Assembly (NCBI RefSeq): GCF_003012735.1
Contig: NZ_PXYI01000004.1
Location: 657,531 to 721,530 of the forward strand
Reading direction: 5' to 3'
DNA: 64,000 nucleotides
DNA from: Allosphingosinicella deserti
Lineage (GTDB): Bacteria; Pseudomonadota; Alphaproteobacteria; Sphingomonadales; Sphingomonadaceae
This document shows, in pieces, positions 47,585 through 57,291 of this stretch; within the stretch, counting starts at the first letter, position 1; every line of letters starts with the position of its first letter. The notes beneath the pieces are model-generated. The model saw only the letters and a list, made by a program, of their open reading frames with translations, was not told the origin of the DNA and did not search any database. A program made the position numbers and the translations under genes.

Positions 47585-49645
47585 ATGCGCCCCGATATTC
47601 TCAATCCGCTGTTCGCCGAAGTGGAGGCGCTGAAAGGCGTCGGCCCCGGTCTTGCCAAGCCGCTGAAGCGGCTGGGCCTCGATCGCGTCGTCGACATCCT
47701 CTTCCATCTTCCGGTCAACTGGATCGACCGCAAGAAAGTCGACACAATCGAGATGGCGGATGCAGGACGTGTGGTGACGGTCGAAGTGACACCGGTGGAT
47801 TACCGCGCCAGCGGGGGTAGGGGGCCGTTCCGCGTGATCGCCCAGGACCGCGCCGGCAACGTGCTGACCCTCACCTACTTCAACAATCCGGGTTGGGCAC
47901 GAAAGCAGCTGCCGCTCGGCGAGCCGCGGATCGTCTCGGGGCGGATGGACAGCTGGGGCACGGAGCTGCAGATGGTCCACCCGGATTATGCGCTTCCGCC
48001 CGAGGAGGCGACCGCTTTGCCCGAGCGCGAACCAGTCTACAGCCTGTCCGAAGGCCTGACAAACCGCCGCCTCGCCGACTTTGCCGGTCAGGCGCTCGCC
48101 CGCCTGCCGGAGCTCGAGGAATGGATCGAGCCGAGCGTGCTCTCGACCCGGGGCTGGCCCCGGTGGCAGGACGCGCTTTGCCAGGCCCATGCGGCTCCCG
48201 GTGCGGGTGGCGCGCGGGAGCGGCTCGCTTACGACGAGATCTTCGCCAATCAGCTCGCCCTGATGCTGGTGCGCGCCTCCTCGCGAAAGCGGCGCGGACA
48301 GCCGCTGAAGGGCGACGATCGGCTCCGCGGCGCGCTGAAGCTGCCTTATGCGCCGACCGGCGCACAGAGCCGCGCGATCACCGAGATCGAAGGGGACCTT
48401 CAGCAGGTCCAGCCGATGTTGCGCCTGCTCCAGGGCGATGTCGGGTCGGGCAAGACGCTGGTCGCCTTGATGTCGATGCTGATCGCGGTCGAGGCGGGTG
48501 CGCAGGCGGCGCTGCTGGCACCGACCGAGATCCTCGCGCGCCAGCATTTCGAGACGCTCGGCCGGCAGCTCGCCGGGCTGCCGGTCAACCTCGCCATTCT
48601 CACCGGTCGCGAGAAGGGGCGCGCCCGCGAGTCGACGCTGATGGGGCTCGCCGACGGATCGATCGACATCCTCGTCGGCACCCACGCAATCTTCCAGCAG
48701 GCGGTACAATATCGCCGTCTCGGCCTCGCCGTCGTCGACGAACAGCATCGCTTCGGAGTCGCCCAACGGATGATGCTGGCGAGCAAGTCGGAACGGCCGC
48801 CGCATCTGCTGGTGATGACGGCGACTCCGATCCCGCGCACCCTGACGCTCACCCAATATGGCGAGATGGACGTCAGCCGCCTCGACGAGATGCCGCCTGG
48901 GCGGCAGCCGATCGAAACCCGGGTGATGAGCTGCGATCGGCTGCCGGAGATCGTCGAGGCGCTCGGACGCCACATTCACGGCGGCGGTCAGGCCTACTGG
49001 GTCTGCCCCCTTGTCGAGGAGAGCGAGAATTCGGACCAAGCCGCGGCGGAGGATCGCGCCGAGACGCTGCGGATGCAATTCGGTGCCGGCCGGATCGGCC
49101 TCGTTCACGGCCGGATGAAGGGTCCCGAAAAGGATGCCGTCATGGCGGCGTTCCAGCGCGCGGAGATTTCCGTTCTGGTCGCGACGACCGTGATCGAGGT
49201 CGGCGTCGATGTCCCAAATGCGACCTTGATGATCGTCGAAGGCGCCGAGCGGTTCGGCCTTGCCCAGCTTCACCAGCTCCGCGGGCGTGTCGGGCGGGGC
49301 GAGGGGCGCTCGGTCTGTCTGCTGGTGCGCGGCAATGCGCTGAGCGAAACCGGCCGCGCACGGCTCGCGCTGATGCGCGAGACCAATGACGGTTTCCGCA
49401 TCGCCGAAGAGGATCTCCGGCTCCGCGGCGCGGGCGAGATCCTCGGCACCCGTCAATCCGGCGAGGCCGTGTTCCGACTCGCCGGGCCCGAGCAGATCCA
49501 GGAACTCGCGCAGATGGCGAGCGACGATGCGCGGCTGCTCGTCGACCGCGACGGCGGCTTGGATGCGCCACGCGGCCAGTCGGCGCGGGTGCTGCTCTAC
49601 CTGATGGAGCGGGACGCCGCGGTAGAGCTGCTGCGGAGCGGATGA
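47585..49645 (+). CDS. recG: ATP-dependent DNA helicase RecG
   Basis: 686-aa branch-migration helicase acting at stalled forks and Holliday junctions. The wedge domain begins LKGVGPGLAKPLKRLGLDRV, and the motor has Walker A GDVGSGKT (284-291), the VVDEQHRFGV box, MTATPIPRTLTLT and QLRGRVGRGEGRSVCLL. The ATG lies 71 bases from the divergent sdhE start. Confidence 0.97.
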   Translation: MRPDILNPLFAEVEALKGVGPGLAKPLKRLGLDRVVDILFHLPVNWIDRKKVDTIEMADAGRVVTVEVTPVDYRASGGRGPFRVIAQDRAGNVLTLTYFNNPGWARKQLPLGEPRIVSGRMDSWGTELQMVHPDYALPPEEATALPEREPVYSLSEGLTNRRLADFAGQALARLPELEEWIEPSVLSTRGWPRWQDALCQAHAAPGAGGARERLAYDEIFANQLALMLVRASSRKRRGQPLKGDDRLRGALKLPYAPTGAQSRAITEIEGDLQQVQPMLRLLQGDVGSGKTLVALMSMLIAVEAGAQAALLAPTEILARQHFETLGRQLAGLPVNLAILTGREKGRARESTLMGLADGSIDILVGTHAIFQQAVQYRRLGLAVVDEQHRFGVAQRMMLASKSERPPHLLVMTATPIPRTLTLTQYGEMDVSRLDEMPPGRQPIETRVMSCDRLPEIVEALGRHIHGGGQAYWVCPLVEESENSDQAAAEDRAETLRMQFGAGRIGLVHGRMKGPEKDAVMAAFQRAEISVLVATTVIEVGVDVPNATLMIVEGAERFGLAQLHQLRGRVGRGEGRSVCLLVRGNALSETGRARLALMRETNDGFRIAEEDLRLRGAGEILGTRQSGEAVFRLAGPEQIQELAQMASDDARLLVDRDGGLDAPRGQSARVLLYLMERDAAVELLRSG

Positions 49646-49689
49646 GCCACGTCGATGAGGTCTTTTCCCCCCAGAACGGGAAGATCTGA

Positions 49690-50904
49690 CTACCGCGTCA
49701 GGATGCCGTGCTTCTTCTTGCCGGCGGAAATGCGCACGTCCCGGACGACGGAAACCGGCCCGTCCTCGTCCACTTTCTCACCGTTCACTTTGGCGCCGCC
49801 CTGGGTGATCAGCCGCCGTGCTTCGTTCTTGGATCCGACGAGGCCGAGTCCGATCAGCGCGTCGACCAGCATGATCTCGCCCTCGACCTTGAGAGACGGC
49901 AGCGCCTCGCCGGCACTGCCTTCCTCGAAGGTCTTTCGTGCGGTCTCGGCGGCTTCCCGGGCCGCGCCCTCGCCATGCGCCATCGCGGTAGTGGCATCGG
50001 CGAGGATCTTCTTCGCCTCGTTGATCTCGCTGCCTTCGAGCCGCTCCAGCCGTGCGATTTCGTCCAGCGGCAGATCGGTGAACAGGCGCAGAAACTTGCC
50101 GACGTCGGCATCCTGGCTGTTCCGCCAGAACTGCCAGTAATCGTAGGGGCCGAGCTGATCGGCATTGAGCCATACGGCGCCGTTCACTGTCTTGCCCATC
50201 TTGCCGCCGTCGGCGGTGGTGATCAGCGGTGTGGTCAGGCCGTAGACCTGGGTGCCGTCTACGCGCCGGGCGAGTTCGATGCCGTTGACGATATTGCCCC
50301 ACTGATCCGAACCGCCGAGCTGCAGGCGACAAGCCGCGCGGCGCGAGAGCTCGAGGAAATCGTAGCCCTGCAGGATCATGTAGTTGAATTCCAGGAAGCT
50401 CAGCGACTGCTCGCGGTCGAGGCGGAGCTTGACGCTATCGAAGCTCAGCATCCGGTTGACCGAGAAATGCTGGCCGATCTCGCGAAGGAACGGGATATAT
50501 TCGAGCTTGTCGAGCCATTCGGCATTGTCGAGCATGATCGCGTCGCTCGGGCCATCACCGAAGGTCAGGAAGCGTTCGAACACGCGTTTGATGGAGGCGA
50601 TGTTGGCGTCGATCGCCTCGCCCGTCAGCAGCTTGCGCGCCTCGTCCTTGAAGCTCGGATCGCCAATCTTCGACGTTCCGCCGCCCATCAGCACGATCGG
50701 CTTGTGGCCGGCCTGCTGCATGCGCCGCAGCATCATGATCTGAACGAGCGAGCCGACGTGGAGCGACGGCGCGGTCGCGTCGAAGCCGATATAGCCGGGC
50801 ACGATCTCCTTCGCCGCGAGGGCATCGAGGCCTTCGGGGTCGGTCAGCTGGTGGATGTAACCGCGCTCGTCGAGCAGGCGAAGGAGATCGGAACGGTAGG
50901 TCAT
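49690..50904 (-). CDS. tyrS: Tyrosyl-tRNA synthetase
   Basis: 404-aa class I synthetase charging tRNA-Tyr. The HIGH-type motif appears as HVGS (residues 49-52, in APSLHVGSL), the tyrosine-binding region as [14 protein letters not shown] and GGSDQWGN, and the KMSKS-type loop as KMGKT, a form also seen in other tyrosyl-tRNA synthetases. The C-terminal S4 domain ([15 protein letters not shown]) is present. The ATG at 50904 gives [15 protein letters not shown]; the open frame extends 12 codons further without support. It converges with recG. Confidence 0.97.
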   Translation of the reverse strand: MTYRSDLLRLLDERGYIHQLTDPEGLDALAAKEIVPGYIGFDATAPSLHVGSLVQIMMLRRMQQAGHKPIVLMGGGTSKIGDPSFKDEARKLLTGEAIDANIASIKRVFERFLTFGDGPSDAIMLDNAEWLDKLEYIPFLREIGQHFSVNRMLSFDSVKLRLDREQSLSFLEFNYMILQGYDFLELSRRAACRLQLGGSDQWGNIVNGIELARRVDGTQVYGLTTPLITTADGGKMGKTVNGAVWLNADQLGPYDYWQFWRNSQDADVGKFLRLFTDLPLDEIARLERLEGSEINEAKKILADATTAMAHGEGAAREAAETARKTFEEGSAGEALPSLKVEGEIMLVDALIGLGLVGSKNEARRLITQGGAKVNGEKVDEDGPVSVVRDVRISAGKKKHGILTR

Positions 50905-51008
50905 GGCCGCGCCGGTTAGCATGCGCTCCCGGCAACACAAAGGGGCAGCGAGGAGCGCGACGCACCTTGGCGCTTGTCCGAGCTAGCGCCATTTTCTACG
51001 CCGCGGCC

Positions 51009-51590
51009 ATGACCCTTCGTCTCCCTCTTCTCCCGCACCCGGACACGCCCTGCGCCGCGGTGCGGACGATCGAGGTTGAACTGACACAGCTCGGCGCGCG
51101 CCGTTTTGCGCTTCGTTATGTGGTCAGCGGCAACATCGAAGCGATTGAGATGCCGCGCCACACCGCAGGCGCTTCCCGAGCCGATGAACTCTGGCGACAC
51201 ACCTGCTTCGAGGCCTTCCTTCGGGTTGGGGAGCGCAGATCCTACCATGAGTTCAACTTCGCGCCCTCCGGCGAGTGGAATGCGTACCGGCTTGCAGATT
51301 ACCGGCAGGGCATGGTCCGCGAGCCTTGTGCAGAGGCTCCAGACATCACCACCATATCGGGGGGAGCAGTGCGGCCCGAAGAGCCGCCATTGTTGGTCCT
51401 CACCGCCACAATCGACCTGGAGCGGACGCTGCTGCCCACCGACTCGCCTTGGCACATCGGGTTATCGGCAATCATCGAGGAGCGGAACGGCACCCGTTCC
51501 TACTGGGCCTTGAAGCACCCGCCCGGCGAGCCGGATTTCCACCATCCGGATTGCTTTCACCTCGAACTTCCCGCAGCGAGGCCAGTATGA
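51009..51590 (+). CDS. DOMON-like domain protein (MurB-associated type)
   Basis: 193-aa beta-rich protein similar to the DOMON-like domain that accompanies cell-wall enzymes in sphingomonads. Visible segments are VRTIEVELTQLGARRFALRY, DELWRHTCFEAFLR, YHEFNFAPSGEWNAYRLADY and HIGLSAIIEERNGTRSYWAL. There is no signal peptide from the ATG at 51009. Its last codon overlaps the start of the DUF1343/NamZ gene, so the two are likely co-translated. Ligand unknown; DOMON folds usually bind haem or sugar. Confidence 0.72.
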   Translation: MTLRLPLLPHPDTPCAAVRTIEVELTQLGARRFALRYVVSGNIEAIEMPRHTAGASRADELWRHTCFEAFLRVGERRSYHEFNFAPSGEWNAYRLADYRQGMVREPCAEAPDITTISGGAVRPEEPPLLVLTATIDLERTLLPTDSPWHIGLSAIIEERNGTRSYWALKHPPGEPDFHHPDCFHLELPAARPV

Positions 51591-52789
51591 AATTTGGTAT
51601 CGATCGCCTGCTCGCCGACCCGGAATTGCGCGCACCGTTGGAGGGAAAGCGGGTCGCGCTTCTCGCCCATCCCGCCTCGGTGACCGAGGACCTGCGGCAC
51701 AGCCTCGACGCGCTCGCCGCGTGTCCAGGCATCAGGCTCAGCGCGGCCTTCGGGCCGCAACATGGGCTGCGCGGCGACAAGCAGGACAATATGGTGGAAT
51801 CACCGGATTACAGCGATCCGGTTCTTAACATCCCGATCTTCAGCCTCTACGGCGAGGTGCGGCGTCCCACCGGGCAGTCGATGGGCACGTTCGATACGAT
51901 TCTGATCGATCTCCAGGATCTCGGCTGCCGGATATACACCTTCATCACCACCCTGCTTTACGTGCTCGAAGCGGCGGCGGAGCACGGCAAGTCCGTGTGG
52001 GTGCTCGATCGGCCCAATCCCGCCGGTCGCCCGATCGAGGGGCTGACCTTGCGTCCGGGCTGGGAGAGTTTCGTTGGCGCCGGGCCGATCCCGATGCGCC
52101 ATGGCCTGACCCTCGGCGAGCTCGGGCGATGGTTCATCGACACCAACAAGCTCGACGTCGATTATCGGGTGATCGAGATGGACGGATATCGTCCGGACGA
52201 CGCCCCCGGTTTCGGGTGGCCGCTCGACGAGCGGATCTGGATCAATCCGAGCCCGAATGCGCCCAACCTGTCGATGGCGCGGTCCTACGCCGGCACTGTC
52301 ATGCTCGAGGGCGCGACCCTTTCCGAAGGCCGCGGGACGACCCGCCCGCTCGAGATCTTCGGTGCCCCGGACATCGACGCACGTGCCGTCATCGCCGAAA
52401 TGCAGCGTCTCGCCCCGCACTGGCTTCAAGGCTGCGCATTGCGGGAAATCTGGTTCGAGCCGACCTTCCACAAGCATGTCGGAACATTGTGTCACGGCGT
52501 CCACATCCATCCCGAAGGCCGCTTCTACGATCACCACGCCTTCCGCCCGTGGCGACTGCAGGCGCTGGCCTTCAAGGCCATTCGCCGGCTCCAGCCCGAT
52601 TACGATCTGTGGCGCGATTTCCCCTACGAATATGAATTCGGCAAGCTTGCGATCGACGTGATCAACGGCGGACCGGCACTGCGCGAATGGGTCGACGACG
52701 CTGCAGCGGTTGCAGACGATCTCGATGCAATCACGACCCGGGACGAGCAGGCCTGGGCCGAGGCTCGCCGCCCGTATCTGCTGTACTGA
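51587..52789 (+). CDS. namZ: DUF1343 protein, NamZ-like exo-beta-N-acetylmuramidase
   Basis: 400-aa protein of the DUF1343/YzbB family, whose characterised members (NamZ) remove N-acetylmuramic acid from the end of peptidoglycan chains. Family landmarks include AAFGPQHGLRG, PIFSLYGEVRRPTGQSM, DTILIDLQDLGCRIYTFI, VLDRPNPAGRPIEG, NPSPNAPNLSMARSYAGT and EGRGTTRPLEIFGAP. No signal peptide is apparent, which would suggest a cytoplasmic murein-recycling role. The ATG overlaps the DOMON-like gene's stop (ATGA). Confidence 0.85.
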   Translation: MKFGIDRLLADPELRAPLEGKRVALLAHPASVTEDLRHSLDALAACPGIRLSAAFGPQHGLRGDKQDNMVESPDYSDPVLNIPIFSLYGEVRRPTGQSMGTFDTILIDLQDLGCRIYTFITTLLYVLEAAAEHGKSVWVLDRPNPAGRPIEGLTLRPGWESFVGAGPIPMRHGLTLGELGRWFIDTNKLDVDYRVIEMDGYRPDDAPGFGWPLDERIWINPSPNAPNLSMARSYAGTVMLEGATLSEGRGTTRPLEIFGAPDIDARAVIAEMQRLAPHWLQGCALREIWFEPTFHKHVGTLCHGVHIHPEGRFYDHHAFRPWRLQALAFKAIRRLQPDYDLWRDFPYEYEFGKLAIDVINGGPALREWVDDAAAVADDLDAITTRDEQAWAEARRPYLLY

Positions 52790-52797
52790 CGCCTGGT

Positions 52798-53976
52798 TCA
52801 GCTCTTTCGGCTGAGCGTCCGCGTCGCGTCGTCGAGACCGTCCAGGGTCAGCGGGTACATGCGGTCCTGCATCAGCGCACTGATCATCTGGGTGGACTGG
52901 GAATAGCCCCAATAGCGCTCGGGCGTCGGATTGAGCCACACCGCCGAGGGGTAGGTGGTGACCATCCGCTGCATCCAGACCGCGCCCGCTTCCTGGTTGT
53001 AATGTTCGACAGAGCCGCCGGGATGGCTGATCTCATAGGGGCTCATCGACGCATCGCCGACGAAGACGAGTTTGTAGTCGTGGCCGAACTTGTGAAGCAC
53101 GTCCCAGGTCGGCGTGCGCTCGGCGAAGCGGCGGCGATTGTCCTTCCACACGCTCTCGTAAGGGCAATTGTGGAAATAGAAGAATTCGAGGTTCTTGAAC
53201 TCCGAGGTGGCGGCAGAGAACAGCTCCTCGCAGACCCGGATATGCGGATCCATCGAGCCTCCGACATCGAGGAAGAGCAGCAGCTTGACCGCATTGTGCC
53301 GCTCAGGTCGCATGCGGATGTCGAGCCAGCCCCTGCGCGCCGTGCCATCGATCGTTCCGTCGAGATCGAGCTCGTCGGCAGCCCCTTCGCGCGCGAAGCG
53401 GCGCAGGCGGCGCAGCGCGACCTTGATGTTGCGGGTGCCGAGCTCAGTGGCGCTGTCCAGATTCCTGAACTCGCGCTTGTCCCACACCTTGAGCGCGCGG
53501 CCATGCTTGCCTTCGCCACCGATCCGGACTCCCTCGGGATTGTACCCTCCATGCCCGAAGGGCGAGGTGCCGCCGGTGCCGATCCACTTATTACCGCCCT
53601 GATGGCGTTCCTTCTGCTCCTTGAGGCGCTTCTTGAGCGTCTCCATGATCTCTTCCCACGACCCAAGCGACTGGACCTCTGCCATCTGCTCGGGCGTCAG
53701 GTAATGTTCGGCGATCTTGCGCAGCCAATCCTCGGGAATCGGCTGGGCGTCGGGCCCGTAATCGGCCTCCAGCCCCTTGAACACCTTTCCGAACACCTGA
53801 TCGAACCGGTCGAGCAGGCTCTCGTCCTTCACGAAGGTGGCGCGGGCGAGATAGTAGAACTCCTCCGGCCGGGCGGCGATGACCTCGGCCTGCAGTGCTT
53901 CGAGCAGCGTGAGATGCTCCTTCAGGGAAGCGGCAATACCCGCCGCGCGGAGCTCGTCGACGAAGGAGAAGAACAT
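52798..53976 (-). CDS. VWA-domain protein (CoxE-like)
   Basis: 392 aa. The N-terminal helical region (FVDELRAAGIAASLKEHLTL) is typical of CoxE/DUF58-type partners of MoxR ATPases, and a basic/Gly-rich linker follows. The VWA domain is at about 225-390 with a MIDAS-like LLLFLDVGGSMD, in which the first Ser of D-x-S-x-S is Gly. Such proteins act with a MoxR ATPase as a cofactor-insertion or chaperone pair. The candidate partner here is at 14565-15410, about 37 kb away. Confidence 0.85.
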   Translation of the reverse strand: MFFSFVDELRAAGIAASLKEHLTLLEALQAEVIAARPEEFYYLARATFVKDESLLDRFDQVFGKVFKGLEADYGPDAQPIPEDWLRKIAEHYLTPEQMAEVQSLGSWEEIMETLKKRLKEQKERHQGGNKWIGTGGTSPFGHGGYNPEGVRIGGEGKHGRALKVWDKREFRNLDSATELGTRNIKVALRRLRRFAREGAADELDLDGTIDGTARRGWLDIRMRPERHNAVKLLLFLDVGGSMDPHIRVCEELFSAATSEFKNLEFFYFHNCPYESVWKDNRRRFAERTPTWDVLHKFGHDYKLVFVGDASMSPYEISHPGGSVEHYNQEAGAVWMQRMVTTYPSAVWLNPTPERYWGYSQSTQMISALMQDRMYPLTLDGLDDATRTLSRKS

Positions 53977-54085
53977 GGCCTCGTTTCTAGGCGCTGCGAT
54001 CCCAGCATGCCAGCTGTTCGCTGGTTAACGGCCTTTCAACATCTTCGAACTAAGCTGACGCCGAACCGGAGAAGTAGGGGGACCT

Positions 54086-55501
54086 GTGGCAAGTTCAGCG
54101 ATCGAGGCGCCGGACGGGGATGCGATCAACATCGTGGCCCGCAATTGCGGCTCGCTGGCGATCGAATGCAGCGACGTTTCCGGCTATGTCGCCGGGGTCT
54201 CGGAGCGGATTTCGTCGAACCTGCGCACCCTCGATACGCTGGAGGAGGTCACCAGCCGGCTGTTGCTCGATCAGGCGCGAGTCGCCGAGTCGACCGATGA
54301 AGCCCGTATCCTCGCCGAGCAGGCGCGCGACAAATTGGGGCAGGGACGGGCGGCGATCGAGGATACGATCAACATCTTCAGTGGTCTCACCGAGCTCGTC
54401 GTCCAGCTCGGCGAGCGCATGGCCGGCTTCGCCGAAGCGATGAGCCGGGTCCAGAAGGTCTCGAGCAGCATCGAGGGCATCGCCTACAAGACCAACATGC
54501 TGGCGCTCAACGCCACCATCGAGGCGGCGAGGGCCGGAGAGGCCGGGCGCAGCTTCGCGGTGGTGGCTGCCGAGGTGAAGAAGCTCGCGCACGACACCCG
54601 CGCGGCAACCAGCGAGATCGCGGCGACCGTGGCTTCACTCACCCACGAGGCGGAGGCCGTCACCAGCGAGATCGAGACCGGGGTGGAGCGCAGCCGCGAG
54701 GCGCAGAGCGGGTTCGCCGCGATCACGACCACGGTCCGCGACGTCGCCGACATCGTTGCCATGGTCGATCGCCAGACCGATGGAATCGCCCAGTCTACCA
54801 GCCTGATCCAGCAGAGCGTCGACAGGGTGAAATCGGGCCTGTCCAACTTTGCGGCCGATGCGCGGGAAAATGGCGGGCAGCTTCACTCCGCACATGAGCG
54901 GCTGAGTCAGCTCGAGCGGTTGTCCGGAGACATGCTCGACCGGCTCGCCAGCTGCGGTGTTCGCATCGACGACACGCGCTACATCGAGCGGGCCCAGCAG
55001 GTGAACCGCGAAGTCGCGGCCCTTATCGAGGCTGCGTTGAAGCGGGCCGAACTCGCTACGGACGATATCTTCGATTTCGCCTATGTGCCGGTGCCGGGAA
55101 GCGACCCGGCGCAGTTTACCACCCGATTCAACGATTGGGCGGACGCCCACATCCGGCCGATCCTCGATCGCGTCAGCGCCGAGGACCCGCGCTACATCGG
55201 CTGCGTGATGAGCGACATCAACGGCTATCTGCCGACCCACGTCACCGATCGCTCGCACCCGCAGGGGGCAGACGTCGCCTGGAACACCAAGAACAGCCGC
55301 AACCGCCGGAACATGATGGACGATGCCACACGGCGTGCCGTTGCCAGCGACAAGGAAGCGATGTTGGTCACGTACCGCATCAATCTTGGCGAGGGCCGCT
55401 ACCTCCCGGTGAAGAATGTGTTCGTTCCGCTGTACGTGAACGGTCGCCGCTACGGCAATTTCGAGCTCGCCTATCGCGACGAAGCGATGCGCCTCGAGTA
55501 G
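54086..55501 (+). CDS. Soluble methyl-accepting-type receptor with C-terminal sensor
   Basis: 471 aa without membrane segments. Residues 30-290 are a long coiled coil with the MCP signalling hairpin ([20 protein letters not shown] then [20 protein letters not shown]). Unlike classical receptors, the probable sensor is C-terminal (about 335-471: [54 protein letters not shown]), reading like a Cache-type domain. A GTG start follows GGGGGACCT. No che or flagellar genes are nearby. Input and output partners are unknown. Confidence 0.82.
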   Translation: MASSAIEAPDGDAINIVARNCGSLAIECSDVSGYVAGVSERISSNLRTLDTLEEVTSRLLLDQARVAESTDEARILAEQARDKLGQGRAAIEDTINIFSGLTELVVQLGERMAGFAEAMSRVQKVSSSIEGIAYKTNMLALNATIEAARAGEAGRSFAVVAAEVKKLAHDTRAATSEIAATVASLTHEAEAVTSEIETGVERSREAQSGFAAITTTVRDVADIVAMVDRQTDGIAQSTSLIQQSVDRVKSGLSNFAADARENGGQLHSAHERLSQLERLSGDMLDRLASCGVRIDDTRYIERAQQVNREVAALIEAALKRAELATDDIFDFAYVPVPGSDPAQFTTRFNDWADAHIRPILDRVSAEDPRYIGCVMSDINGYLPTHVTDRSHPQGADVAWNTKNSRNRRNMMDDATRRAVASDKEAMLVTYRINLGEGRYLPVKNVFVPLYVNGRRYGNFELAYRDEAMRLE

Positions 55502-55590
55502 CGATTGATCCGCGCGTCGTCGATGCTGCCACACACCTTTGTTCCTACAACTTCGTGCCGCACGGGAGGTACCTGGGTGCGTGATCGCTG

Positions 55591-56598
55591 TCAGGCGAAG
55601 AGGCGCGTCGTTCCGTAGGTCAAGGCTGCGATGATCCCGGCAGCGGGCAGGGTCAGGAACCAGGCGACGACGATGTTGCCGGCAACGCCCCAGCGCACCG
55701 CGGATGCACGCCGGGCCGCCCCGACGCCCATAATGGCACCCGTGATGGTATGCGTAGTCGAGACGGGCACACCCAGCGATGTCGCCGAGAACAGCATGAT
55801 CGCGCCGCCGGTCTCCGCGCAGAAGCCCTGGTGCGGGGTGAGCCTCGTAATCTTGGACCCCATCGTGTGCACAATCCGCCAGCCGCCCATCAAAGTGCCC
55901 AGGCCCATGGCTGCTTGCGCGGACAGCACGACCCAGAGCGGGACGTGGAATTCGCCGCTGAGATAGCCTTGGGAGTAGAGCAGGACCGTGATGATGCCCA
56001 TGGTCTTTTGCGCATCATTGGCGCCGTGGCCGAGCGAGTATGCCGCGGCCGAGAGCAGTTGCAGGCGCCGAAAGGCGCGATCGGCAGTCTTGGCGGGCAC
56101 CGGGCGCGCGATCCATGAGGTCAGCGCGACGAGCAGGATGGCGACCACCATCCCGAGCATAGGCGACAGGAAGATCGCGACCGTGGTCTTGATTACGCCG
56201 GACGACACCACAACGGCAGTGCCGGCCTTGGTTATGCCGGCGCCGAGCAGCCCGCCGATCAAGGCGTGGCTGGACGAGGATGGGATGCCGAGCGCCCAGG
56301 TGATCACGTTCCATGCGATCGCGCCGGTCAAAGCCGCGAAGATCACGGCCGGATCGATGATGCTGGCATCGACGATGCCTTTGCCGATCGTCTCGGCGAC
56401 GTGGAGGCCAAAGAACAGAAACGCGATGAAGTTGAAGAAGGCGGCCCACATCACGGCCAGCTGGGGCGACAGTACGCGTGTCGAAACCACCGTGGCGATC
56501 GAATTGGCGGCGTCGTGGAGCCCATTGATGAAATCGAACGCAAGCGCGATCGCAATAAGGGCGACGAGCAGCGGAAAGGCGAGAGTGGCGGTCATCAT
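55591..56598 (-). CDS. pit: Low-affinity inorganic phosphate transporter (PiT)
   Basis: 335-aa permease of the PiT family, phosphate:proton or metal-phosphate symport. The duplicated signature is present: FDFINGLHDAANSIATVV near the N-terminus and SLGHGANDAQKTMGIIT in the second half, with about ten hydrophobic helices. The ATG follows the DUF47 gene by four bases on the same strand, the usual pairing. Confidence 0.93.
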   Translation of the reverse strand: MMTATLAFPLLVALIAIALAFDFINGLHDAANSIATVVSTRVLSPQLAVMWAAFFNFIAFLFFGLHVAETIGKGIVDASIIDPAVIFAALTGAIAWNVITWALGIPSSSSHALIGGLLGAGITKAGTAVVVSSGVIKTTVAIFLSPMLGMVVAILLVALTSWIARPVPAKTADRAFRRLQLLSAAAYSLGHGANDAQKTMGIITVLLYSQGYLSGEFHVPLWVVLSAQAAMGLGTLMGGWRIVHTMGSKITRLTPHQGFCAETGGAIMLFSATSLGVPVSTTHTITGAIMGVGAARRASAVRWGVAGNIVVAWFLTLPAAGIIAALTYGTTRLFA

Positions 56599-56602
56599 CC
56601 GC

Positions 56603-57244
56603 TCAGGCGTGGTCGATCACGATGCCTTGAATCTCGTCGGCGACGTCCTCCAGCCGATCGAGCACGCGCTCCAGATGGCTGTAGACCTCGCGCCCGACGA
56701 AGAAGACCATCGGCGCCGTTGCATTCGCTCGATACAGCGCCTTCAAACCCTGCTCATGAAGGTCGTCGGCCCGTCCTTCGAGGTGGACGATCTGCTCCGT
56801 GAGTTCGTGAAGCTGCTGGGCATTCTTGCCGATGTTGCGAAGCAACGGCACCGCTTGCGCGACCAGCCGCGCGGCATCTGCGGCAAGCGCCGAGATTTCG
56901 CGCATCTCGGGCTCGAAGCTGGATACCTCGTAGAGCGTGATCGCCTTGGCGGTTTGCCACATTTCGTCGACGGAATCGTCCATGGAGGAAATGAGGCCGG
57001 TGATCGCGCTGCGATCGAAGGGCGTGATGAACGACCGGCGCACGGCGACAATGACGTCGCGGGTGACATCGTCGGCCCGGTTCTCGTGCGCGCCGATTGC
57101 TTTGCATGAGTCGGCAACCGGAGTCTCGCCGGTGAACATCCTTACCATCGCGTCGGCACCGGCGACGATCGTCTCCGCATGCTGTGCGAAGAGATCGAAG
57201 AAACGTTCCTCCTTGGGCATCAGCCGCTGGAATGCCTTGAGCAT
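56603..57244 (-). CDS. DUF47 family PhoU-like regulator of PiT
   Basis: 213-aa helical-bundle protein of the DUF47/PhoU-like family that almost always accompanies PiT transporters. It contains ENRADDVTRDVIVAVRRSFI, DRSAITGLISSMDDSVDEM with metal-binding Asp/Glu residues, and DLHEQGLKALYR. It presumably modulates transport by the PiT permease encoded next to it. Confidence 0.92.
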   Translation of the reverse strand: MLKAFQRLMPKEERFFDLFAQHAETIVAGADAMVRMFTGETPVADSCKAIGAHENRADDVTRDVIVAVRRSFITPFDRSAITGLISSMDDSVDEMWQTAKAITLYEVSSFEPEMREISALAADAARLVAQAVPLLRNIGKNAQQLHELTEQIVHLEGRADDLHEQGLKALYRANATAPMVFFVGREVYSHLERVLDRLEDVADEIQGIVIDHA

Positions 57245-57291
57245 GCATTATCCCCGTTGAATGAGCGGGCGCCTAGCAGAGGCGCAGGGGC

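Noticed and set aside
47579..49456. 625-codon open frame antisense to recG
   Set aside because: Shadow of recG; low-complexity Asp/His/Arg-rich product with no domain.
49646..49689. Possible bidirectional terminator between recG and tyrS
   Set aside because: Only a short imperfect pairing around TCTTTTCCCC is visible; not convincing enough to annotate.
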